64,000 nucleotides of DNA from Syngnathus acus (lineage: Eukaryota; Chordata; Actinopteri; Syngnathiformes; Syngnathidae), in assembly GCF_901709675.1 (NCBI RefSeq), contig NC_051108.1:1302001-1366000 (forward strand), written 5' to 3'. The notes beneath the pieces are model-generated. The model searched no databases, was not told where the DNA came from, and saw only the letters and a list, made by a program, of their open reading frames with translations. A program made the translations under genes and the position numbers. Of the stretch, positions 1 to 9,190 are shown in pieces. Numbering within the stretch: the stretch's first letter is position 1; every line of letters starts with the position of its first letter.

Positions 1-1890
1 TGCGTGATGACCAACCCGAGTAGGCCTCCCGTGAAGAAGACCACGTAGATGTTGTTGAGGTCCAGCGTGAAGGTGAAGATCAGCATGCTGATCAAGGTCA
101 GGCAGTTCACCAGCAGCGTGGTCATCCTGCGTGCATCCAAAGCAACCCATGTCATTCTCGGGCGATTTAAATGCGTGCGGGGACGGGACCCACTTGAAGG
201 TCTTGGTGTGGTCCAACCACAGGCCACAGAGGATGGAGCCCACCATGCCAGCCACCACCAAGGTCAGCCCGATCCTTCCTGCGTTCAACTCTTCATTCTG
301 ACCAACGCAGAAAATCAGAACGTTCAAAATGCTGGAATTTTTTTTTCAGTTTCCAAAGTTACCTCATAGCAGGCCATGATCATCTGGTTGAGGATGGTGG
401 ACACCGAGTAGAAGCAGCCCGTGGTTATACCTGTAGAAGAAGCCTTATTTGAAAGCATTCTGAAAACGCCGTGCATATTTTCCTAACGGCGCTAGCAAAG
501 GAATGTTTGAAACACACTGCCGGCTGACCGTAGCTGATGAGCAGCAGGATGAAGGCTTTGTTCTTCATCAGGTTGACGATGGAGCGGCGGTACGAGTAGT
601 CCTCGGGGGGGCCGACGGGCAGGACGGCCTGGGCCTGGCTGGGCGGCAGCGGCGGACGGTCTTTCATCACTGCCACACACAAAAGCATTCTCTTATTCGC
701 TAGCGCCGTTTTGTCTGTCGGTCTTTTTGCAGTCTTCGGGGAAGAGTGCCAGACTGAATGTGGCGGGGATGACTGAAATTATTTTGTATACAGAGCCGTG
801 TCGGAAAGAAGTGAAAACCAGGAGAACCGGAAGAGCGAGTATTATTAACGCAAGATCAAATCTCCTCGTCTACAAGTGCAACTACAGTGCTTGGCTGATT
901 TATTGTGTTATTTGTTCCTTTTCCAAAGGAAAGGAACGTTTGCAAAAATGAATACTGGTTGTGAGCGTGTGCACGCGCACCTATGATGGTGAGGATGAAG
1001 AGGGCGGTGGAGACGGCGGCGGTGCCGTAGAACATGACGCTGATGTTGTGTGCCACCAGCTCCACGTCACTGGGCGTGTTCGGAACCAACACGGGAGGCA
1101 ACAGGAATCCGATGGCCACGCCCAACTATGCAAAACAAACACATGCAACTTTTTTTTTTTTTTTTTTAAATCAGGTGACTGAAACGGCCAGAAACGAGCG
1201 CATGCCCGCCGATCCTTTGGACTCGCTCACCTGGTTGCCCAGCACGGCAGTGGCGCAGGCGGTGGACACCTCCTTGGGTCCGAACCAGACGGAGGCGACT
1301 CGCGAGGGCAGGCCGAGGATGAAGACCTGCGCCACGGAGCACACCAGCTGCGCCACCATGGTGAGCGGGTAGAGATCGCGGCCCACGCTGGCGCACTTGA
1401 GCCAGGCGCCGGCGCAGTTGAGGCCGGCGCCCAGCAGCGCGGTGAGGCGCAAGCCGCGGCGGTCCAGAAGCCAGGTGGCCGGGAAGATGAGCGGCACGTA
1501 GACCAGCATGTAGACGATGGACAGCCAATCCACCTTGTCATTGCTCACCCGGTAGAAGTGCGTGAACACGTTGGCCACGATCCCGTACTGGATCCACTGG
1601 AACGCGTTGATGAGTGAGTACAGACTGAACACGGCCAGAACCGCGAACCGCTGCCAGTAGAGCTTGGTTTCCGCGCGAACCGTTTCCTCGTCCTCATTTT
1701 TCTCCTTCATCGGCTGGTTTTCTCCGTCAGGTAGCATCGCGTCGCGTTCGTCCGCAACCTCCTCCGCATCCCCGGCGCCGCGGGACCCGAGGCTGGCTTG
1801 GAGCGCCTCCTCCTCCAGCTTGGTGATGCGGTCAGGTGGAGAGGCGGCATCCGCGGCCACGTGCTCGTGTGCCAGCTCCGCCGCCACCAT
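1..1890 (-). CDS. flvcr1: FLVCR1-type MFS transporter (heme/choline exporter), 3' part missing
   Basis: Six coding exons are readable on the minus strand: 1231-1890, 981-1125, 529-669, 363-430, 194-297 and 1-126, all with GT-AG borders and matching phases. The rest of the gene lies beyond base 1. The ~414 residues seen start with an acidic cytoplasmic tail and continue into the first transmembrane helices (around residues 70-90, [18 protein letters not shown]). They carry FLVCR signatures such as [34 protein letters not shown] and [10 protein letters not shown]. The wording ETKLYWQRF and [18 protein letters not shown] is closer to FLVCR1 than to FLVCR2. The family is plasma-membrane MFS carriers that export heme and carry choline or ethanolamine. 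The start is the first ATG (1888-1890) with purine at +4. It diverges from nsl1 with 1.46 kb between the starts. The symbol is firm; substrate in this species is inferred. Confidence 0.93.
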
Positions 1891-3353
1891 TGCATCTATT
1901 TGCTTTCGTTCTTCTTTTTTTTTTTTTTTTTTTTTTTTAGATTAAATCAACAGGAAGCGGCGTGCTTCCTTGTCGCGACGGTACATCGAGTGAGCCGACA
2001 ATTTCCTGGCAGAGGAGGTCCGCCTTGGTTCTTTGTTATTGGTGGAGGATGGCCCCACGCCGCCTAAGCCAATGAGAGCAGCAGTGGCGAGACACGCACT
2101 CGCTCACGCGCAAGGTTGAACTTGATAGGAGGAGGAAGTGTCATTTCTATCACCTTGCACGTATTCTAAAGGGCTACAATGTGTCAAATTCACACACAGG
2201 TCATCAGTGGCATTAAAAGGTATTGTCCAGTCTGTGTGCAGGTGTTCCTTTCCTGCACAGCTTCATTCCAGGCTGTGCAGAAGCTAGGGCTGCTAATTTA
2301 TAGGCAGACAATGTCAATTGAAAGCGGGAGCTGCTCCGTATGCCCCCGACATTGGCTAATCCTAATCCTGACTGGCTCGTGTGCTGGGGAATCCTTTGAG
2401 CCCGTCGCCCCTGCGAAGTCTCCTGCAATGGAGGCCTCAAGAGCTTTGCCGTCTGGCACATGACAGCAAGTGCAAGTCTACACAAAGGCCCATCTAACTT
2501 TGTCATTGTCGTGTGGCTCCTCAGGTGTCTCAGCGCCATGGCAACGGCGGCATCTCCATTCCGGGAACATAGAATGTGGGCCGGAAACTTTCCAAAACAA
2601 ACAAGTGCAACGGGGCGGAGATGCTCCAGGATGTCAACGGGCTGCCGGGTGGAGTCGGAGGCCCGCAGAGCCTAGGAAAGAGTCCGGAGAAAACATTTGC
2701 GGGCGCACCTGCGCTGCAGCCCGGACTGACTGTCTGACCTCTGACACACAAGGCTTCCTCAGCACCACGTTTTCTCCCCTTTCACATACTGCCGCCACGC
2801 TGATCCTTTACAACAACAAGCACCATATTTCACATTCCTGCTGTGGCACCATATAGACAATGTGAGCGCTCGTGGGTCAATAAGGCTGCAGCAAACTACG
2901 GCCAAGAGTAAATCTTTACAAGGATGATTAGCAAGGAAAAATGAGTAATAATCTGATTATTCTGTTCCAAGTCATGTGACTGATAGTTTATGTATTCTTC
3001 ATACGTGTGCGTTTTGTGTGCATGGGTGATTATGGCCTTACAATAAAAAAGAAAGAATTTACAATTTAATTGATTTTGACGCAAATGACAATGGCATTAC
3101 TCACAACAAAGTTGCTTTTTCTGCCCGATTTCTCCTAAAACTTGATTAGCTTTTGAAAGTTGTGATGTACAGATTTGACACGCAAATGAGTGACGTAAGT
3201 GTTTTACATATAAAAATATACACATATAATTTTGGATCAAGTGTCGGAACATTTGTGTCCTATACTTGTTCCTCTACGGAAATTCCTAGAGAGATGCAAC
3301 CGGAAAAAGAAAGCCGTGATGCAACCGGATAAAGGAAGCCGTTCAAACCAAAC
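1891..3353. other. Divergent intergenic region flvcr1/nsl1
   Basis: This 1.46-kb stretch separates two divergent start codons, so it must hold both 5' UTRs and promoters. An 18-21 bp poly(T)/poly(A) tract lies just upstream of the flvcr1 ATG (about 1917-1939). The nsl1 side contains a short direct repeat (AGATGCAACCGGA-like, GATGCAACCGGA twice at about 3293-3330). ORFs here are short, out of conserved context and look random. I see no further gene. Confidence 0.6.
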
Positions 3354-4926
3354 ATGGCGGCAAAAATGGACGCGCAAACTACAGAAGAGACAAACGAAGA
3401 CTTCAGAGTGCGACTAACGTCTAAAAAACAAGTTGTCGAATATGTGCATCAATACAAAGACATTTTAAACAAAGCGCTGGACGGACAAACGGGAATTTCG
3501 GAGGACACTAAGCGACTTTTACTTGAGGAACTGCTGGCGGTGAGTTAGATGTGTTTACAAAAAAAAAAGCTAAAACTAACATTTTCCTACTTTTCTCTCG
3601 AATTTTTAATTGCAACTTGCAAGCATTTAATCGTAACTTTTGACTACTTACGTGGGAGCGTCCATACCTGCGTTTGTCCTGAAATACCCGGATGTTCAGG
3701 TTGATTGACGTATGTCAACATCGCCAAATTAATGCAACTTTATTGACAATAAGGGTAAAGCGTAAAAGATCCCAAAAGAATATTTCAGTTAAATCTAAAA
3801 AACGCGATATGTTGCTCTAAATTAAATAGTCATGACACGACATAATTCAATACTATGCAGAGACGAAAATATTGCTCTCCTACAGCTGAGCCACCAGGGG
3901 GCAGCATAAGCAGTACATTCAATGGTGAGGGCCAAAATGTGACAAGAGCAGCAAGACATTGAGCTTCAAACAGTAATAGAGTAAAACATTATTTATGATG
4001 TGTATTTATTTGACAAGATAAATTCTCCTTTCATTCTCGTTTTGAATGCGACTTATTTTCTGTGCAGGACTTTGAGGCTGCTGTTCATGCCAATGTGTTG
4101 GTGAACGGACAAACGTGGGAGCAGGCTCCACTTGACCAAGGTGACCAGTGCCAGGTGCAGCGTCGTCCATCCGGCGCACTAAAATGTCTCCTCTCTCCCA
4201 GATGAGGACGAGCTGCCTGAGCTGGAGAAGCGAATGGACGACGCTATCGTGGAGATGGCGCGGAAGCGACGCACGTTACCCCCGCAAATCCTGCGCTCAG
4301 CCGTGCGCACCCTCAAAGCGGAAAGGCGACTTGTGGTGGGTGCCACTCTGACTGCCTCCCTGTGGGGGGGGGGGGGGGGGGGGGGGCAGACATGTGACTG
4401 TCTGTCTTCTCACATTTTTCGTAGGACTTTTATGAAAAGCCAGTCAAAGCTCAGCAGATGCTCACAGAGCCTCAGACAGGTAACACACACACACATTCAT
4501 GTACACACACTGTACAGCAAAACAACCTACTTGTGTTCTGCCATCAGAGAACTTGATGAAGGACTTGTCAGATCGGGCATCTGAACTGAAGGAACACGCC
4601 CAAGTCGTCAAGGTACAATACACACACACACACACATCCACACAGATGCATACCAACAATGTTTGTGTCTGTTCCAGTCCATCCAGACACTTCAGAATCA
4701 GGCCGAAGGCTTACTGGAGATAATTGGCATGAGGCACAGTCAGATGTCGTTGGAGGTGCACCAGGAAGTGTTCGGCAGCAGCCATTTGGGAGAAACTCCA
4801 CCTGTTTGGCTAAATCACGTCGAGGGGAACAGCAAGTGGAAGAAGCAGTCGGTCCAACGAGACGTGGAGGATGTCCTGACCTCGGCGGGATACATACAAC
4901 AAAAAGATATAATGAGTGGGAAGTGA
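3354..4926 (+). CDS. nsl1: NSL1 kinetochore subunit of the MIS12 complex
   Basis: Six exons, 3354-3539, 4068-4140, 4202-4335, 4425-4479, 4548-4612 and 4678-4926, join in phase to a 253-residue protein (human NSL1 is 281). Recognisable family blocks are EDFRVRLTSKKQVVE near the N-terminus, EAAVHANVLVNGQTWEQ, then MDDAIVEMARKRRTLPPQIL and the C-terminal VHQEVFGSS. NSL1 is one of four coiled-coil subunits of MIS12/MIND, which joins inner-kinetochore CENP-C/CENP-T to the NDC80 complex. The start ATG sits in an ACATGGCGGC context and gives the MAAKMDAQ start. The human PVIHL motif just before HQEVF, known to contact NDC80, is not visible here: the aligned stretch reads HSQMS. A poly(A) signal ATTAAA lies at 5046-5051. 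Intron 3 carries a 23-base poly(G) run. Confidence 0.93.
3891..3904 (+). promoter_or_regulatory. CTCF-like motif in nsl1 intron 1
   Basis: The 14-mer CCACCAGGGGGCAG fits the vertebrate CTCF core consensus very well. A second one in the same orientation (CCGCTAGGGGGCAG) lies at 5111-5124, so the two flank the coding end of nsl1. Binding is inferred from sequence only. Confidence 0.5.
4364..4386. repeat. Poly(G) tract in nsl1 intron 3
   Basis: An uninterrupted run of 23 G lies inside an intron of only 89 bp, directly before the acceptor of exon 4. The RNA is transcribed G-rich, so the run could fold as a G-quadruplex. Length may be unreliable because such runs are hard to sequence. Confidence 0.9.
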
Positions 4927-5045
4927 CAAGTTGGTTTTTGTTCAACTTTGGACTGATCGAGTGGGCCAAATCATGTAAAGACACATTGTTCATTATTCTA
5001 CTTACGTTTGCAAAGCAACAACAACATGTCATGGAAATAATGATA

Positions 5046-5051
5046 ATTAAA
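5046..5051 (+). terminator. nsl1: nsl1 poly(A) signal (ATTAAA)
   Basis: ATTAAA lies 120 bp after the nsl1 stop codon and is followed by a T/G-rich stretch (TTTTTGTGATTGTGT) about 25-45 bp downstream, as expected for a cleavage site. A possible second site is GAATAAACG near 5180. Confidence 0.55.
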
Positions 5052-5110
5052 GTACATGAAGTCCACTGAGCAAACATGCCATTTTTGTGATTGTGTAGTT
5101 CACAGTTAAA

Positions 5111-5124
5111 CCGCTAGGGGGCAG
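5111..5124 (+). promoter_or_regulatory. CTCF-like motif downstream of nsl1
   Basis: CCGCTAGGGGGCAG matches the CTCF core consensus and has the same orientation as the motif at 3891. It lies about 60 bp past the nsl1 poly(A) signal. Confidence 0.45.
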
Positions 5125-5633
5125 CAAATACAACGGAATCCAGATTTGACTTTTTTTCAAATCTACATGATTTTACTCATGACGAATAAACGATGGAAAA
5201 ACCTACAGAACTTTGGTCTGATGCGTTATAGATATAAAAAAAATATCAACTGTTTTTAATCATGAAAATACTTCACGATGGATAAGACTTTTTGACAAAT
5301 TGGTATTTTAATAACACCTTAACATTGGAAAGTTGCTTAATACTAATCAGTGTGCTAATATTAAAACATTCATTGATTTTTTAAAAAAAGTTACTATTTT
5401 TAATCAAACATAAACCTAACCTGACGAACATGTCCCAGTCTGTATGAAGGTCATTTTGAGGTCATCGCATGGCTTTTAATCTCGGTCACGGAACAGTGAC
5501 ACACTCCCACGCTTCCTCTTTGCGTCATGGTCATCTTGCAGATGTCAACGACGACGAAATGAAACGTTGGCGTTAAGAGAAACGGGAAGTAAGTGAACAG
5601 AGAGTTACATTCACGCATCATCGTTCTGACAAG

Positions 5634-5706
5634 TGCATGTGTGTGTCCTTTGACCTCATATTCGACACGTGCATGTGCGTGTCCTTTGACCTCATGTTAG
5701 ACTCGT
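5634..5706. repeat. Two-copy 36-bp tandem repeat carrying DR1-like sites
   Basis: Two adjacent imperfect copies, each starting GTGCATGTG and containing TGTCCTTTGACCTCAT, lie exactly 36 bp apart. Read on the minus strand, each contains AGGTCAAAGGACA (5644-5656 and 5680-5692). This is a one-base-spaced direct repeat of the nuclear-receptor half-site with one mismatch. It could bind HNF4, RXR/PPAR or COUP-TF type receptors; this is inferred from the motif only. Confidence 0.6.
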
Positions 5707-6413
5707 GTGAATTGCAGCCTGTCAATGTTTACTTGTAACAGGAAGTTTTAGAGGAGAGTGTCCATTCATTCGGATGTCTCAGGTGCAGGAAGGGCAAGAG
5801 ACTATCGTGGCATGCTCGTGTGATTAAATAGTGTTATTGATCATAGGTAATGATATTGATTAACGTGAACTGTTCATGTGAATTATTTCGGACATTAATT
5901 AGGAAACAAATCATACGTAACACTCAAAAAATATATTTATATTATATATTTTTAATATTTATATCTGCTTTGCATTTGAAAATGATCCCGTTTTCAATAT
6001 TCCCTGAAAATCACAATATCTCTGAGACCAGTCACGTGATATTGGGAGCAAATCCAAACAATTGATCTGACTCACCCTTGCAGGTACAAAGTTTGCAAAA
6101 CGAGCTGAAAGGACACAGCCCAGCTGTCGCTGCATCCAGCTCCTCACATGTGCAAAAATAAAGCACTGCGAACTGTGGCTGGCTCCATGAACAGGAAATG
6201 ACGTAGCAAGAAGCCAGTCACGTGCTTCTAACCCGAACAAGTGCACAACTATCCACGTTTTGAGCCGGAGAAAATAATTCCAACCTTTATCGCCATCAAC
6301 ATGTATTACAAATAACACCAAATTTCAACTTTTTAAATAAAATAAATAAAGACAAACAAATAAATAAATAAATTTTGTTTCACGCGTTTTTGTGGTTTGA
6401 CAACAAACAACGT

Positions 6414-6419
6414 TTTATT
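6414..6419 (-). terminator. atf3: Likely atf3 poly(A) signal
   Basis: AATAAA on the minus strand, about 790 bp after the atf3 stop codon. This would give a 3' UTR of under 1 kb, in the range usual for ATF3. No closer canonical hexamer was noticed. Confidence 0.4.
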
Positions 6420-7206
6420 CAACAAAGTGAAAAAGAAAACGTGCCGGTCTTTGACCGGCTACAGGTTGAACATTTTGGCTCAAAGCTCCCATGGTCACAT
6501 GACCAAACAGTACAAAAGGAAGAAGTATAAAATAACATTTTGAGTAGCTTTGCCACACACACACACACATTCACACACACGCATGAAACAGTGTTTTACA
6601 AATGGAGACATATCGTACAAACAAAGACCTTTTAGTCGATATCGGTAGCTGTCGAGTTTTATGCTGTCGGAATCATTACGACTCACTCGGGACGCAACTT
6701 GTAAGGTCCTGAGTGATTACAACATGGGCAATTAGCAGCATTTTGACAGTTAACCGTCTGTCTTGAAATAAATAAACAATAATTTAAAACAATGACTTTT
6801 CTCACTCAGCTTCTTTGTGCATCGCTGAGCAGCAAGTAGTGGTGCAACAGTCACAGTGCTATCTAGTGGACATGGCACAAAAAGCAAAAGTGCTCCAGCT
6901 TGGCCTTGGACGGGAAAAGAACGATGAAAAGTCCAGTTTTCCATGCAGGCGACTTTGTCCAGTCAGCAGCTCGGGTTCGTGGGGTGAGGGGTCGGCCGTC
7001 CTCTGCGCCCCTTAGCAGCACTGAGGACCTCTCACAAAACATTTCCGTGTTCTTGTGGGGCTAGTCAGGAGAATTTTGGAAATATTCCAAATGGTAAACG
7101 TTCCACAGGTCCCTCATCTTGTGGCCAAGGACACAATGGAGGGAGGGACTGCAGGGGCTGTCGTTTAAAGCTGAATATTGACATACAAGTATTTTGCAGG
7201 GTCTGG

Positions 7207-8205
7207 TCACATGGAGACCGAACACTGGACGTGGTCCAGGCTGAGGAGGTTGCCGGCGTCCAGTTCCTGGGTGCTGGCAAACAGGGAGCCGGCGGCGTCC
7301 TGGATGGTAAAGAGGGAGGTGGTTGGGCTCTCCTGGAGGTGGCGCATGAAGAGGTCGGCCGTTTCCTGGTCTGGGGTGCACCCGTTGTGGGCGCGGACGA
7401 TGCAGGTGGGACGGTGCTGGTTGAGCATGTAGGACAGGTGCTGCTTCTGTTGGTTCAGAGTTTTGATCTGAGCTTTCAGGCTGATGTTGACGCTCTCCAG
7501 CTTCTCAGACTCCTGCAAACACAAAATGGAGGCCAGACGCCGTTAGCTAGGGCTGCCCCATCAATGCTATACCGATGCGCCTCAGGTATTAGCACGAAGC
7601 TAACGGACGGTCCAAAGATTTGCCGTCAAAGTGTCTCGACACACTGTTGCCATCATTTGTCACGATTTTTTATTTCTTTCAAAATTGAAAGCGTGACGAG
7701 AAAAGAAGACGCGGCCGACAGTAAGGTCAAAACGTACCAGCAGCAAATATTCCGTCCTGTCCTTCTTCTTTTTGCGGCATTTGGCGGCGGCGGCCTTGTT
7801 GTTCTCTCGCCTTCGCTTCCTCCTGTCTGCCTCGGTCTGCGACCGCTGTTGTCATGACAACATGTCATTGAAAAACTTCATTTCACAACAATCAGTTGTG
7901 CAAACTTTTCACATTAAAACACGAATTGATTGCTACAAGAGCTAATAAAAGCTACATGACAGCACCAAAAAGCGACTAACCTGCGACTTCCCCCCGGTGC
8001 TGAAATCCGAGCAGGAGCTGGCGCCGTCCGAGCTGCCGTCGGCGAGTGCGGCCAGACTGGACCGGCGCTCGGCGCCGGTCGTCAAGTGACTTAGGTCGTC
8101 CAAGGAGAGCGAGCCCGGCGGGGACAGACGCGGGACCGGCGACGGGCGCGGGACCGACGCCGAACAGCTGACATCGGCCAGCGTCGGACGTGAGTTCTGC
8201 AGCAT
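7207..8205 (-). CDS. atf3: ATF3 stress-response bZIP transcription factor
   Basis: Three coding exons, 7981-8205, 7738-7845 and 7207-7512, join in phase to 212 residues (human 181). The N-terminus MLQNSRPTLADVS and LSPPGSLSLDDLSHLT match ATF3. Exon 2 carries the basic region KRRRENNKAAAAKCRKKKK with the bZIP N-x-x-A-A-x-x-C-R pattern. Exon 3 has the leucine zipper (KLESVNISLKAQIKTLNQQ) and the ATF3/JDP2-type block HRPTCIVRAHNG. The C-terminal tail is about 30 residues longer than in human. ATF3 is a CRE-binding homo- or heterodimer induced by stress. The CDS start is 4 bp inside its exon, after a TGCAG acceptor at 8211-8215. A non-coding exon 1 ends at 9039 with donor GTAAGT. The RPTCIVRA block and the flvcr1/nsl1 neighbourhood favour atf3 over jdp2. 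Confidence 0.94.
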
Positions 8206-8256
8206 GAGCCTGCAAAAAAAAAGTCCTATTTAGTAGGGTATTGTGATCATTTGTTG

Positions 8257-8270
8257 GCGCCCCCTAGTGG
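8257..8270 (-). promoter_or_regulatory. CTCF-like motif in atf3 intron 1
   Basis: On the minus strand the sequence reads CCACTAGGGGGCGC, a near-ideal CTCF core. Its orientation is opposite to the two motifs around nsl1, so the pair converges. Confidence 0.45.
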
Positions 8271-9038
8271 TACGTGAATGAATCACGACCGATGTACAGT
8301 TCAGTTGTAGTTCACTTAAGTAAAACACATTTAAACTAAATGTAGTAAAGGAAAATAAAACAAATAAGTGCTTTATTTTCTCATTTTAAGTAATGTTAAT
8401 GTTTAAGGAACAGATTGTACTTTTTCAATATCAAACTCAGGTTTGCTTTGAGATGAACACTTGGTTTCAAATGTTGGACTACTGAATGAGCTGCTCCTTT
8501 TATAATGAATACACTTACGGAATCAAAATCATGTCTGGAATTTATCACTGCTGAATTTTTGGGGGGTTTGTGGTGAGGTGCTGAGGTCGGCTCGGAATTT
8601 CACGAGAAGTGAAACATTGTGTAACATTGTGAGTCTTTTGACACAAGCGGTGCTATATCAAAAGAACATTATTTTCAGTTTGGTTCTTATCAAAATAATA
8701 AGTGGGATTTTTACGAGTGGGCAAGTCCAAATGAACAAAATGATTTCACTAATGAACACGTAAACATACGCGCGTATGATGCAATGTAAAAAAAAAAAAA
8801 AAAAGCAGTTCAAAAAGTTCGAAACGGAGCAACTTGAGTCAAATACGTGAAAGTGTCGACATTTTCCTTCCTATTCCGAGTCAACTTTCTTTTTGGATCA
8901 CTTTCGCCTTTGTAGGTGCTTTACGCTTCAAAGTGAGAAAAGCGAAATTTTGAACAAAGAAGAAAAGGCCACAAAACAATAGTAAAGCTCAAGAAAATAA
9001 CAACATAACCAAGCCGAATATTCCAGAAGTCAACTTAC

Positions 9039-9190
9039 GTGCGTCAAGAGCGAAGTTGGTGAGAAGAGTCGCCGGCTGGTGCGCGTGAGTGTTGAGCCGA
9101 TCCGGGTTGCGTCACGCTTATATCCACCCAGGCGCTCCTCAGGGGGCGGGGCTTAGTGACGTCAAAACCGCTGCGTCATGATGCAATCCG
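9039..9190 (-). promoter_or_regulatory. atf3: atf3 promoter: TATA, GC box, CRE, CARE and untranslated exon 1
   Basis: Read on the minus strand, the elements upstream of the non-coding first exon are all here. A GTAAGT donor ends that exon at 9039. A TATA box (GATATAAG, 9117-9124) predicts a start site near 9090. A GC box GGGGCGGGGC covers about 9142-9152. A perfect palindromic CRE TGACGTCA lies at 9157-9164. A C/EBP-ATF response element TGATGCAAT (plus strand) lies at 9179-9187. ATF3 promoters of mammals are known to be TATA-driven, autorepressed through an ATF/CRE site and activated by ATF4 through a TGATGCAA-type element, so this set is what the gene would need for stress induction. Confidence 0.75.

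Larger units (their letters stand above)
5052..7206. other. Intergenic, nsl1 3' end to atf3 3' end
   Basis: The two genes converge here. The stretch is AT-rich and holds no conserved reading frame. It contains the putative atf3 3' UTR (below 7207, poly(A) signal near 6414), two copies of a DR1-like motif (5644 and 5680), two CACGTG E-boxes (near 6033 and 6220) and an AAATAAATAAAT repeat (about 6335-6372). In human the BATF3 gene sits between NSL1 and ATF3; I see no bZIP-encoding exon here. Confidence 0.6.

Noticed and set aside
5052-7206. A batf3 or tatdn3 gene between nsl1 and atf3
   Set aside because: No bZIP or TatD-like exon on either strand; only short random frames.
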